Positions 1 to 8,700 of a DNA stretch of 17,810 nt are shown one piece after another. Positions within the stretch are counted from its first letter, which is position 1. Each line of letters starts with the position of its first letter. The position numbers were made by a program, and so were the translations under genes. This DNA comes from Deltaproteobacteria bacterium (GTDB taxonomy: Bacteria > Desulfobacterota > Desulfobacteria > Desulfobacterales > JAFDCJ01): positions 1-17,810 of the forward strand of contig JAJRVC010000470.1 of assembly GCA_024277475.1 (NCBI GenBank), in the 5' to 3' direction. The notes below the pieces were generated by a model. That model was not told where the DNA came from and did not search any database. It worked only from the letters and a program-made list of their open reading frames with translations.

Positions 1-2
1 GC

Positions 3-48
3 GGGTTTACGTCTGCGAAGTACGAAAAGTACGTCTCAACGTAAACCC
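3..48. repeat. 10-bp perfect inverted repeat at window start
   Basis: GGGTTTACGT (3-12) is matched by ACGTAAACCC (39-48), with GTAC words facing each other in the loop. No T-run follows, so I do not call it a terminator. The rest of 49-202 holds the gpsA leader with a short GTGCCC/GGGCAC pair (106-111 and 136-141) and no recognised riboswitch. Confidence 0.45.
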
Positions 49-202
49 TTGTGCGGCCTTGCTCAGAGAAAAAATTGCTCATTTCTGAATTGGAAACTTA
101 CGCCAGTGCCCATGGATAAAAAAGGCTTCGTGGACGGGCACAAGCAAAAATTTGCAATAAGCACAGTGCGCATTTCCGGTTTATCCGGGTCAGGTAAATC
201 AT

Positions 203-1243
203 ATGCAAATCAATGATGATTTAGACGTGAAAAAATTCCAGATTGGAGTTGTGGGCGGTGGAAGCTGGGGAACCGCCCTGTCGAATTTGCTGGCCTCCAA
301 AGGCTATGCCGTCGATCTGTGGGTCTATGAAAAGGAGATCCGGGATCAAATTCTGGAGACCGGAGAAAATAAGATTTTTCTCCCGGATGTTAAGCTATCT
401 CCCAATCTGCATCCAACCAATGACATTGCCGAGTGCGTCTCCGGCAAAAATATGGTGGTGGCAGTGGTCCCGTCTCATTTGATGCGGGCGGTCACATTAA
501 AAATGGCAAACGCCGTTTTAAAAGAAACGATCATCGTAACCGCCTCTAAAGGAATTGAAAACAAGACACACCTGACCATGACCGGAGTGTTAAGGGAAAC
601 CCTGACCGAAATTCCACATCATCGGCTGGTCGCAATCTCGGGGCCGAGTTTCGCCCGGGAAGTCGCCAGAAATTTACCGACCGTTGTAACGATGGCATCC
701 GAGGATATTGAGACCGCCGTATTAGCGCAACAGGTGTTTGCCACGCCGAATTTTCGGGTTTATACCAGTGCAGACGTGATTGGTGTCGAGCTGGGCGGCT
801 CGTTGAAGAATGTCATTGCGATCGGCGCCGGGGTGATTGATGGCTTGGGGCTGGGGCTCAACGCCAGGGCTGCCCTTATTACCAGAGGCATGACCGAAAT
901 TCGGCGCCTGGGAATCAAACTGGGTGCCAATCCTCGTACCTTTACGGGTCTTGCCGGCATCGGAGATTTGATTCTTACCTGCACCGGGGATCTGAGCCGG
1001 AATCATACCGTGGGGGTAAAAATCGGCCAGGGTGAAAAGGTAAGCGACATCCTCTCGGAAATGCGGATGGTGGCCGAAGGAGTTAAGACCGCCAGATCTG
1101 TCTACAACCTGTCCTGCAAGTTAGGCGTTGACATGCCGATTTTCCATGAAGCGTATCACATTCTCTATGAAGGCTTTTCACCAAAGGAGGCCATTTACCG
1201 CTTGATGACCCGGGATTTGAAGCAAGAGCTGGATGAGGAGTAA
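203..1243 (+). CDS. gpsA: Glycerol-3-phosphate dehydrogenase [NAD(P)+]
   Basis: Cytoplasmic enzyme reducing dihydroxyacetone phosphate to sn-glycerol 3-phosphate, the backbone precursor of phospholipids. The 346-residue product has the N-terminal dinucleotide-binding GGGSWGTAL (residues 18-26), the SKGIE segment (115-119), SGPSFA (146-151), the GVELGGSLKNV stretch containing the conserved lysine K202, and GIGDLILTC (252-260). Length is normal for the family and no break is visible. The start at 203 is preceded by an AGG-type ribosome site (CAGG at 191-194) and leaves only about a dozen residues before the Rossmann fold. It is the only intact glycerol-phosphate gene here: the remnants of the catabolic dehydrogenase genes glpA and glpB follow about 175 bp downstream on the same strand. 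Identification is firm; cofactor preference cannot be read from the sequence. Confidence 0.96.
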   Translation: MQINDDLDVKKFQIGVVGGGSWGTALSNLLASKGYAVDLWVYEKEIRDQILETGENKIFLPDVKLSPNLHPTNDIAECVSGKNMVVAVVPSHLMRAVTLKMANAVLKETIIVTASKGIENKTHLTMTGVLRETLTEIPHHRLVAISGPSFAREVARNLPTVVTMASEDIETAVLAQQVFATPNFRVYTSADVIGVELGGSLKNVIAIGAGVIDGLGLGLNARAALITRGMTEIRRLGIKLGANPRTFTGLAGIGDLILTCTGDLSRNHTVGVKIGQGEKVSDILSEMRMVAEGVKTARSVYNLSCKLGVDMPIFHEAYHILYEGFSPKEAIYRLMTRDLKQELDEE

Positions 1244-1244
1244 T

Positions 1245-1271
1245 GGGTATTGCGGGTTGCGAGATGCGAAG
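1245..1271. repeat. Short heptad run after gpsA (TGCGRRN type)
   Basis: TGCGGGT, TGCGAGA and TGCGAAG follow one another in phase at 1251-1271, directly behind the gpsA stop. This is a small example of the 7-bp periodic spacer DNA seen throughout the window. The remainder of 1272-1417 shows no gene. Confidence 0.5.
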
Positions 1272-1417
1272 GAAGGATTTCGCAAAATCGGTGAAATATT
1301 TCGGAACTACAGTCACCCAATTCGGCGCTAACAGGTATAAATAATGTTTCCTCCAAAGACCTATTTTCCTATCATTTTTCGAGATTTGAAAATATGGAAT
1401 TTCCGATACATTAATTT

Positions 1418-1543
1418 ATGAGCAAAACATTAAATACCCAGGTACTCATTATCGGCGGCGGGGCTACCGGCAATTTGGCAGAAAAGAACACATCATATCC
1501 ATGTCCGAATCGCAAACTGCAAGATATGATATCTGCATCATAG
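1418..1543 (+). pseudogene. glpA: glpA remnant (5' end only)
   Basis: A 41-codon frame opens MSKTLNTQVLIIGGGATG, the typical N-terminus and FAD-binding GGGATG of the anaerobic glycerol-3-phosphate dehydrogenase large subunit GlpA. After the second glycine of the motif, similarity stops near 1472 and the frame runs out at TAG 1541-1543, inside the following glpB-like gene. A normal GlpA has more than 500 residues, so nearly all of it is missing. The glpB-like start at 1501 follows after about 30 bp, suggesting that what remains is the 5' end of glpA joined to its last few bases. That the bases after 1472 are the glpA 3' end is inference. No clear ribosome site precedes 1418. Confidence 0.65.
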
Positions 1544-2201
1544 GAGCCGGCATAGCCGGGTTGGCCGCAACGTTGTTTGCAGCCAACAGGGGCATGGCCT
1601 GCGTTCAAGTGGGTCACACCGGTGAAATTAATTTTTCCAGCGGCTTTTTGGATTTGCTGGGTGTACATCCGATCAATGAAAAGCATACCTGGGACGATCC
1701 CTGGGCGGGGATCGATGCCCTGGTACGCGATATCCCCGACCATCCTTACGCCCGGTTGGCTAAAAAAGACATCCGGGCCGCCTTGGAGGAACTGCTGTCC
1801 TTCCTGGAAGCAACCGGTCTTACCTATCACCGACACATGAATCACAACAGCGCAGTCCTCACCTCCATGGGAACCACCAAACCTACTTACTGCGTTCCCC
1901 ACACCATGTGGCAAGGCGTAACAGCTTTAGAGAAAAAGCCCCCCTGCCTGCTGGTGGATATTCGAGGATTGAAAGGATTCAGCGCCCGCCAGATTGCGGC
2001 AGCCTTACGGAAGGACTGGCCGGATTGGAAATCGACGACTCATTTCGCCCGCTGAACAACATCCATCAACCTGCTTTCAAAAACCTGTTTGCAGCCGGCT
2101 CCATTCTGGCCCACAATGACTGGAAACGTCTGAAATGCGGCGCCGGTGTTGCCGTTGCCTCTGCCTTCGGGGCGGTCAAATCGTTTATCCGAACTTGTTA
2201 G
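1501..2201 (+). pseudogene. glpB: glpB remnant (middle deleted, frameshifted)
   Basis: This is a broken relative of the flavoprotein subunit B of anaerobic glycerol-3-phosphate dehydrogenase. The 5' part (1501 to about 2030) encodes YDICIIGAGIAGLAATLFAANRG with the FAD-binding GAGIAG, followed by the family-like NFSSGFLDLLGVHP segment. The frame then ends at 2055. The last part lies in another frame (about 2025-2201) and encodes a GlpB-type C-terminus, with FKNLFAAGSIL and KCGAGVAVASAFGA. Together about 230 residues are present against roughly 420 in the family, so an internal stretch of nearly 200 residues is missing and the ends are joined out of frame. With the glpA remnant before it, the locus cannot make a working GlpAB enzyme. 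Confidence 0.85.
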
Positions 2202-2364
2202 TGATTTGGATCATTATGATATCCTCTCCTGGTTTGTGTGATAATTCCCCTTGATTTATGGATCCTGCCTGTTGACAAATTTGCAGCGACATGTCATCAT
2301 TTGCAATGAAATAACAACATTAAATGTCATAATTTTAGGGTAAATTATAACATAGGGCGTGTGA

Positions 2365-3484
2365 ATGATAATTAAACGAAATATCGAATCAGAATTATTA
2401 CGCTGGAAACACGCTGAAAACAGGAAACCTGTCATATTGAGGGGAGCCAGACAGGTGGGGAAAACATATGTTGTTAACCGATTTAGCGCCAATTTTGAGC
2501 ATTTCATAGATGTAAACCTTGAAAGACCAAGAGAGCGTGAGCTTTTTGAAAATTTTAATACCGGCCGGGAACTTGTTGAGCGAATTCTGCTTTATAAGGG
2601 CCTTTCGGTAGATAAAAAAAATACGCTTTTATTTATTGATGAAATTCAACACTCCGCCGAAGCAATAAGAGCACTCAGATACCTCTATGAAGATGTAAAT
2701 GAATTAAACGTGATTGCTGCAGGTTCACTCCTTGAGGTGTTTTCAAAGCGGGAGGGTTTTTCTTTTCCTGTGGGCAGGGTTAAAAATCTTTACTTATACC
2801 CGGTAAATTTTCTGGAATATCTGGCGGCTAAGAATCCCCCCCTTGCTGAAAAATTGTTCAACATGGATTTTGTTAAAGATACAACCAACCATGACTTGCT
2901 GCTCAGACAATTTTACGAGTATGCGTTCGTGGGAGGAATGCCGGAAGCCCTGACAATTTATCTGAAAACCGGATCATATTCAATGTTAAAGGAAATATAT
3001 GATTCAATTTATAGAAAAAATGAGAAAAGCACCGAAACTGTTTTTTCTTGATGTTGGCCTGACCAATTATCGGATAGGATTCAAGGAGTTCTTCAACCGC
3101 AAAACTTCGCTTGACAATGTGTATCGGGGCAAAATATCAGAGCAGGTTGTGGCACAGGAAATCATATCACAAACAGATACCTACCCGTCACTCAAATTCT
3201 GGATTCGGGACAAAGGTGCTGCTGAAACAGATTTTCTTTATCCATTCAAAGAACTTGTCATCCCCATCGAAGTTAAGAGTGGTAAGACAGGTAAGCTAAG
3301 ATCATTAAATCTGTTCATGGAAAAAAGCAACCATCCTTATGCGGTTCGCATTTATTCCGGAAGGAGCCGCATTGACCAAGTAAAGCTTCCGTCAGGAAAA
3401 AGATTTTATCTTTATTCGATGCCCTATTATCTATTACCAAGGCTTGAGGAGGCAATTGACCGGTTTATAACCCAACCATCATAA
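2365..3484 (+). pseudogene. AAA/DUF4143-type ATPase, middle deleted and frameshifted
   Basis: The 5' frame (2365-3051) encodes an AAA_14-type ATPase domain with Walker A GARQVGKT (residues 27-34) and Walker B LLFIDE (88-93), then the usual RVKNLYLYPVNFLEYL region. Similarity stops near LKEIYDSIY at about 3010. It resumes in another frame at RKAPKLFFLDVGL (about 3024) and runs to the stop at 3482-3484, including EVKSGK, characteristic of the C-terminal nuclease-like DUF4143 half. The segment normally joining these halves, a helical region of several dozen residues or more, is absent. Such proteins are common accessory genes, sometimes proposed as toxin-like or mobile-associated, with no settled function. 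The second frame has an ATG at 2999, but a free C-terminal half is unlikely to be functional. Confidence 0.85.
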
Positions 3485-3872
3485 AAAAAGATAAAGCATG
3501 GATGCCGGATTATTATATTGAACACATGGGCAATTCTCATTGCGGCAGGTGTGGCATACGAAAAATAGAATTTCAGCAAGACCGATGAGAAGCAGTAGCC
3601 AGTATCCGAAAAACAATACTTTGCTCTGCCACAGCCATGGGATAGGAAAACCGAAAAGGTCTATCAGGGATAAAGCTGTCCATAAATAATCCATGAACGT
3701 ATAGGGCCCCTGTTTCCTTGGCGGCATCAAAAGGGTCAGTTTGCTGGAAAAACGTGGCTGCACTCATCTTCCCTGCAGAGACACTTTGCGCAGTAAGCAT
3801 ACAAGATAACCGGATTGGCAAGAATAATAATGCCCAATACGCAAGTCCCCAGCCAAGCGATACACTCAGCAT
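3479..3872 (-). pseudogene. Small cysteine-rich membrane protein, two frameshifts
   Basis: Three consecutive reading frames on the minus strand together make one plausible protein of about 130 residues. They are MLSVSLGWGLAYWALLF (from 3872), then ANPVILYAYCAKCLCREDECSHVFPA in a second frame, then KLTLLMPPRKQGPYTFMDY through LLLLIGLAEILFFVCHTC in a third frame, ending at 3479. It would have two hydrophobic segments and clustered cysteines (YCAKCLCREDEC and CHTCRNENCPC). Each frame change is explained by one missing base, the first in a TTATT run near 3820 and the second in an AAA run near 3740. That fits either real decay or homopolymer sequencing errors. I do not recognise a named family. 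Its 3' end overlaps the end of the convergent ATPase remnant by six bases. Confidence 0.65.
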
Positions 3873-3937
3873 ATAAGATAAGGCAATAACGACATCGAGC
3901 TGAATACACCGTTCAAGTAAAATATGGCTGACATTTG

Positions 3938-3978
3938 AACTAGTTTATTTTATATCTGTCATAAAAAATAAACTAGTT
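3938..3978. terminator. AT-rich 14-bp inverted repeat, possible terminator
   Basis: AACTAGTTTATTTT (3938-3951) and AAAATAAACTAGTT (3965-3978) are perfect inverted copies around a 13-nt loop. It lies downstream of metF on the minus strand and upstream of the small membrane pseudogene. It could end metF transcription, but the stem is AT-rich and an operator or recombination site is possible. Confidence 0.4.
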
Positions 3979-3986
3979 AATAAACA

Positions 3987-4058
3987 CTCCCTTTCAGGGA
4001 GGAACCAGTGCCCCCGCGGAGCGGGATCTTCGACGGGCCCTCTGGACCCGGGTATCTA
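3987..4058. other. metF 3' spacer: two short hairpins and a dispersed 17-nt word
   Basis: CTCCCT/AGGGAG (3987-4001) and CCCGC/GCGGG (4013-4025) form small hairpins. They are followed by CTGGACCCGGGTATCTA at 4042-4058, which recurs exactly at 12158-12174. The hairpins could contribute to termination of the minus-strand operon. The recurrence marks this as dispersed repeat material. Confidence 0.4.
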
Positions 4059-4098
4059 CTTGTCTTTTTCAACTTCTCAGCAGTTCCTTTTCCAAAAA

Positions 4099-4986
4099 TC
4101 AAATTAGTCCCGCCGCAGCCATAATATCGGGCACTTTTTCCTCTTTGCCGATGGCCATGATGTGCACCCCGTCACACATCTTCTCATCGTGGATGCGTTT
4201 GATCATGCGGCCGGCAATCTCGATGCCTTTATTCAACGCCTGCCCCTTGGGGGCGGAGGCCATTTCATCGATTAAATCCTGGGGTACGCTGACGCCGGCA
4301 ATGTTCTTGTTCATAAAGCGGGCCATGGGAGCGGAAGTCAGCAAAATGACTCCGGCTAGAATCTTAGCCTGAAATGGGCGGGCATAGTCCATAAATGCTT
4401 TGAATTTATCCAGGTCATAGACCGCCTGGGTCTGGATAAATTCGGCACCGGCTTCGATCTTTTTTTCGAATTTGATCAGCTGCGGTTCAAGAGGATCGGC
4501 CTCGGGCGTGACGATGGCGCCGGCGCAAAAAGAAACCCCTCCGTCCAGCTCGTTGCCGCCAAGATCTTTACCGTTTTCCAGTATTCGGACGGTCTTCAGC
4601 AACTGGCTGGAGTCGAGATCGAATACACTCTTGGCTTCTTTGTGATCGCCCAGCATGACGGAATCTCCTGTCAGGCACAGCACATTTTGAATCCCGCGAA
4701 ATGAGGCGAACAGCAAATCCGCTTGCAGTGCCAGGCGATTACGATCCCGACAAGTCATTTGCAGGATGACTTCTGCGCCCAAGTCTTTCACCACAAGGCA
4801 GCCGCCCAGGGAAGGAAATCGCATGACCGAACTTTGATGGTCGGTTACATTCAGAGCGTCTACCTTATCTTTTAGAAGTTCAATGTGGTGCTTGAACTTT
4901 TCAAGGTTTGTGCCCTTGGGCGGGGCGACCTCACTGGTGACTACGAACTTGCCGGAAGCTAAAGCTTCTTTGAATGGAGTAGGCAT
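4099..4986 (-). CDS. metF: 5,10-methylenetetrahydrofolate reductase
   Basis: Flavoprotein of the MetF family reducing methylene-tetrahydrofolate to methyl-tetrahydrofolate, a step of the Wood-Ljungdahl methyl branch as well as of methionine synthesis. From the start used here it has 295 residues, normal for MetF. Visible family segments are VTSEVAPPKG near the N-terminus with the conserved glutamate, NVTDHQSS, LCLTGD, and FIQTQAVYDLDKF. I use Met at 4986 because AAAGGA lies a few bases upstream. The longer frame beginning at 5016 starts inside the repeat spacer and adds the unlikely leader MNGYNERISN. It is the last gene of a four-gene minus-strand set with nuoE-like, NuoF/GltD and metV genes, which suggests its electrons come from that complex. 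It is separated from metV by about 150 bp of heptad repeats. Confidence 0.93.
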   Translation of the reverse strand: MPTPFKEALASGKFVVTSEVAPPKGTNLEKFKHHIELLKDKVDALNVTDHQSSVMRFPSLGGCLVVKDLGAEVILQMTCRDRNRLALQADLLFASFRGIQNVLCLTGDSVMLGDHKEAKSVFDLDSSQLLKTVRILENGKDLGGNELDGGVSFCAGAIVTPEADPLEPQLIKFEKKIEAGAEFIQTQAVYDLDKFKAFMDYARPFQAKILAGVILLTSAPMARFMNKNIAGVSVPQDLIDEMASAPKGQALNKGIEIAGRMIKRIHDEKMCDGVHIMAIGKEEKVPDIMAAAGLI

Positions 4987-5006
4987 GTTTGAAATCCTTT
5001 CGTTGT

Positions 5007-5053
5007 AACCGTTCACAGGTTCAACGTTCAGGGTTCAGCGTTCAAGGTTTAGG
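5007..5053. repeat. Heptad array, GTTCA family, upstream of metF
   Basis: In phase: GTTCACA, GGTTCAA, CGTTCAG, GGTTCAG, CGTTCAA, GGTTTAG. It begins just upstream of the metF start and supplies the spurious upstream ATG at 5016. Confidence 0.8.
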
Positions 5054-5107
5054 GCAAAAAAGGCATAGCGCATAGAGGAAGACAACTCTTGATGGAAGTT
5101 GTATGTT

Positions 5108-5163
5108 GTAACCCGCAACTCACAACCCCCCACTTACAACTTGCAACCTCCAACCCCCAACTT
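5108..5163. repeat. Heptad array, RCAACYY family, over the metV 3' end
   Basis: Eight phased units: GTAACCC, GCAACTC, ACAACCC, CCCACTT, ACAACTT, GCAACCT, CCAACCC, CCAACTT. Read on the minus strand the array encodes the last residues and the stop codon of metV. It is a different sequence family from the array 50 bp away at 5007-5053. Confidence 0.8.
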
Positions 5164-5799
5164 CAATTTCCCCGGCTTGGGTTCCCCCAGGTGATTGCGG
5201 GGCTTCTGATATTTTCTCATGGAATCCAGCCGGTCCAGTTCCATGAGCCGATTGTATATCAGGGTCCAGGCACAATCCTTGTTGATATCGATTTCGCATT
5301 TTCCGTGGTTGGTGCCGCCGCAGGGCCCGTTGACCAGACCCTTGTGGCAGTTGGTTACCGGGCAGATGCCGCCGGTCTCACCGATGATACAGGTGCCGCA
5401 CTGGGTGCAGATTTCATCGAATGTGCCGAAAGCGGTTTCTTTGCCGATAAACACTGTGTCCAGCGCCGGTACCACCATCTTTTTCAGCTGCCGGGCAATG
5501 GTTTGAACGCCGAAGGCGCAGCTCGTAATCAGCAGGGCGTCCGCCTGTTCGATATTGCCGCCAAAGTCACCTAAAAATTCGCGGGTCAAATTATCGCAGG
5601 CTACCGGGACCACAGTGGTTCCGGTAATCAGCTTGCCTTTTTGCGAAAGATTTTTCTTCAGGGCCTGAACCTCGGGCTCACCGCCGGTGCGCGTCAGGGT
5701 CGTGCACGTTCCGCAGCCTATGATGAAAATCCGGTTTAATCCATTTAAAAGTCGCTCAATTTCTTCTTCAGACTTTTTTTGGGTGATGGATCGAATCAT
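5134..5799 (-). CDS. metV: MetV-type zinc/iron-sulfur partner of MetF
   Basis: A 221-residue protein of the methylenetetrahydrofolate reductase C-terminal type, the small partner (MetV) that accompanies MetF in acetogens and related anaerobes and is thought to pass electrons to it. It is cysteine-rich: C29 and C32 in GCGTC, C68, C94, and a dense cluster C131, C134, C137, C146, C151, C160, C168, C176 (CTQCGTC, GICPVTNCHKG, NGPCGG), which suits Fe-S or zinc binding. The start at 5799 is chosen because it overlaps the stop of the upstream fusion gene in an ATGA arrangement, with GAGGAG just upstream, so the two are translationally coupled. The final residues LGVGGCKL and the stop come from the heptad array, so the native C-terminus has probably been replaced or extended. 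Confidence 0.88.
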   Translation of the reverse strand: MIRSITQKKSEEEIERLLNGLNRIFIIGCGTCTTLTRTGGEPEVQALKKNLSQKGKLITGTTVVPVACDNLTREFLGDFGGNIEQADALLITSCAFGVQTIARQLKKMVVPALDTVFIGKETAFGTFDEICTQCGTCIIGETGGICPVTNCHKGLVNGPCGGTNHGKCEIDINKDCAWTLIYNRLMELDRLDSMRKYQKPRNHLGEPKPGKLKLGVGGCKL

Positions 5800-8700
5800 A
5801 TCCCATTCTCCTCTTTTTCCAGATCGCATCGGAGGCAGCGTGTCGCCTCGCGGCGGGCATCCTCCTCGGTAAATCCTTTTTCGACTTCTCTAAAATCCCT
5901 TATCCGATCCCCGGCGTCCTCGAATTCGACATCGATGCGGGGTTTATCTTCCGTGCTTTCTTCTTCAAGCGCCAATTTTGCAGTTGTGTGCCGGGCGGAC
6001 TTTTCATCCGGGATTCGTACCCGGCTGCTGTCACCGCCCAGAAATTTGTCAATGGCGATAGCGGCGCGTCGGCCGGAAGCAATGGCACGGATAACAAATG
6101 TGGGGCCGGTGGTGAAATCGCCGCCGGCAAATACCCCCGGTATATTGGTGGACAGGGTGTTGGTATTCACCACCAGCGCTCCCCAGAGTTGACGCTCCAG
6201 CTGACTGTCGGCGGAAAGAAAGGACATATCGGCCGCCTGGCCGATGGAGATAATTACATTGTCGGCCTCCACAAAACGGGTATCCTCGAGATCGCAGGTA
6301 GGGTTGAAACAGCCCTCGTCGTCAAAAACACACACACAGCGCGTGAATTCGATTCCGGTCACCCGGCCGTTTTCGTGGGTGATGCGGCTGGGCGACTGAG
6401 AGGCGTTAATGACGATACCCTCATCGATGGCTTCGGCCACATCCTTTTCCCAGGCCGGCATTTCATCCCTGGGTTCCAGACAGAATATCCGGGTATCCCG
6501 GGCACCGGATCTGAGAGCGGTGCGGGCCACGTCCACCGCCACGTTGCCGCCGCCGACCACCACAGTTTTGCCGCTGAGAGGTACCTTTGCGCCCATGCGG
6601 ACAGAGCTCAAAAAATCCAGGCCATAGTAAAGGCCGACCAGATCCTCGCCTTCACCGGGGATGCCGATGTGTTTGCTGGCCTGGGCACCGGCGGCAATAA
6701 ATACGGCCTTGAAACCTTCGGCGAGCAGATCGTTAAATGTATGCTTGGCATCAATCGGTGAGTTATAGCGGATTTCAACCCCGCAATTTTCAATGTATTG
6801 AATTTCCTCGGCGATGATTTGGCGCGGCAGCCGGAATTCGGGTACCGCAATGCCGAGCATGCCGCCCGCCACGGACTGGGCTTCGAAAACCGTCGTGCGG
6901 TAACCCATTTCGGCAAGATAGTAGGCGCAGGTCAATCCGGCCGGACCGGCCCCGACGATGGCGACTTTTTCTGTGCGAGTCACCGGAAACGGATCCCTTG
7001 CCGGGCCGATGTTGGTAAAATACCAGTCCGAAGCCAGGCGTTTGAGGGCCCGGATCGCTACCGGCTGGTCGAGTTCGCCCCGCCGGCACTTATATTCGCA
7101 GGGATGAATACAGATACGTCCGCAGACGGCCGGAAAGGGATTTCTTTCACGAATGATTTCCACGGACTTTTTGTAATCACCCTCGGCAATGGCGGCCACG
7201 TAATTGGGAACATCGATGCCGGCCGGGCAGGCATGCTGACAAGCGGAAATGACCATGGAATCACACACGGCACCGGCACAGCGATGTTCCTGGATATGGT
7301 CCTCGTATTCTTTGAGAAAGTATTTCAGGGTAGATAAGGCCGGTTTGGCGCAGGCCTGTCCGAGGCCGCACAGGGAGGCTTCAGTCATGGTATTTCCCAG
7401 TTCCCGGATGCTGTCGATGTCTTCCATTCGGCCTTGGCCGCGTGTGATGCGGGTGAGGGTTTCCAGCAGCTGGGTAGTGCCCAGGCGGCAGGGAGCGCAT
7501 TTACCGCAGGACTCTGACTGGGTAAAACTCAAAAAGAAGCGCGCTATTTCCACCATGCAGTTGTTTTCATCCAGCACCACCATGCCGCCCGATCCCATGA
7601 TGGCGCCGATACGCTGGATCGTGTCGTAATCAATGGCCAGATTTAAAAACTGGGCCGGTACACAACCCCCGGCGGGGCCGCCCATCTGGACGGCTTTAAA
7701 TGCCCGGCCTTTCGGGATGCCGCCGCCGATATCAAAGATCACCTCTTTGACGGTGGATCCGATGGGGACTTCCACCAGGCCGGTGTTATTGACCTTGCCG
7801 GCCAGGGAAAATATTTTGGTGCCTTTGCTGTTTGCGGTGCCCACCTGTCCGTACCAACCCGCTCCGTTTTTAACGATCAGCGGGATATTGGCCCAGGTTT
7901 CCACGTTGTTGATGTTGGTGGGTTTACCATCGATGCCCGCCTGGGCGGGAAACGGGGGTCTGGCCCGGGGCATGCCGCGCTGGCCTTCGATGGAAGCCAT
8001 CAGGGCGGTTTCTTCGCCGCAGACAAAGGCGCCGGCACCCAATCTGAGCGAAAGATCGAAATTCGTACCGGACCCCAGGATGTTTTCTCCCAGTAGCCCC
8101 AGCTCTTTGGCCTGTTCGATGGCAAGGGTCAGGTGGTCGATGGCAATCGGATATTCCTCCCGCACATAGATGAAACCATACTCGCTGCCCATGGCGTAGG
8201 CGCCGAGCAGCATTCCTTCCACCACGGCGTGAGGGTCGCCCTCTAAGATAGCACGGTCCATGAATGCGCCGGGATCCCCTTCGTCCGCATTGCACACCAC
8301 GTATTTCGGCCGGCCCTCAGCCTGCCGGGCAAATTTCCATTTAAGGCCGGTGGGGAAACCGGCTCCGCCGCGGCCCCTGAGCTTGGCCGACTGGACCTCG
8401 TCGATGACCCGTTCGGGTGTCATCTTCGACAGCGCTTTAACCAGGGCCTGATACCCCCCGGCGGCAATGTAATGTTCGATGTTGGTGGGGTCGATCCGGC
8501 CGCAGTTGGCCAGGACCCGGCGTTCCTGTTTGGCATAAAAGGGGATCTGGTTGCGGTAAAAAATGGGCTGGAAGGTTTTAGGCGTGCGATAGGCCAGCCG
8601 GTCGATCAACTGCTTTCGTTCCAGGGTCTGGGCGACGATTTCGGCGGCGTCCCGGGGCGTTACTTCCTGATATTGGACTCCCATGGGTTCGATTGCAATA

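Noticed and set aside
1411..1914. 167-codon minus-strand frame opposite the glpB remnant
   Set aside because: It is a mirror frame of a gene whose sense strand shows clear FAD-binding motifs.
5988..8295. Several long frames in other frames or strands over the NuoF/GltD fusion (5988-6761, 6798-7337, 7633-8169 plus; 7924-8295 minus)
   Set aside because: They are shadows of a GC-rich gene whose own frame has a complete set of domains and motifs.
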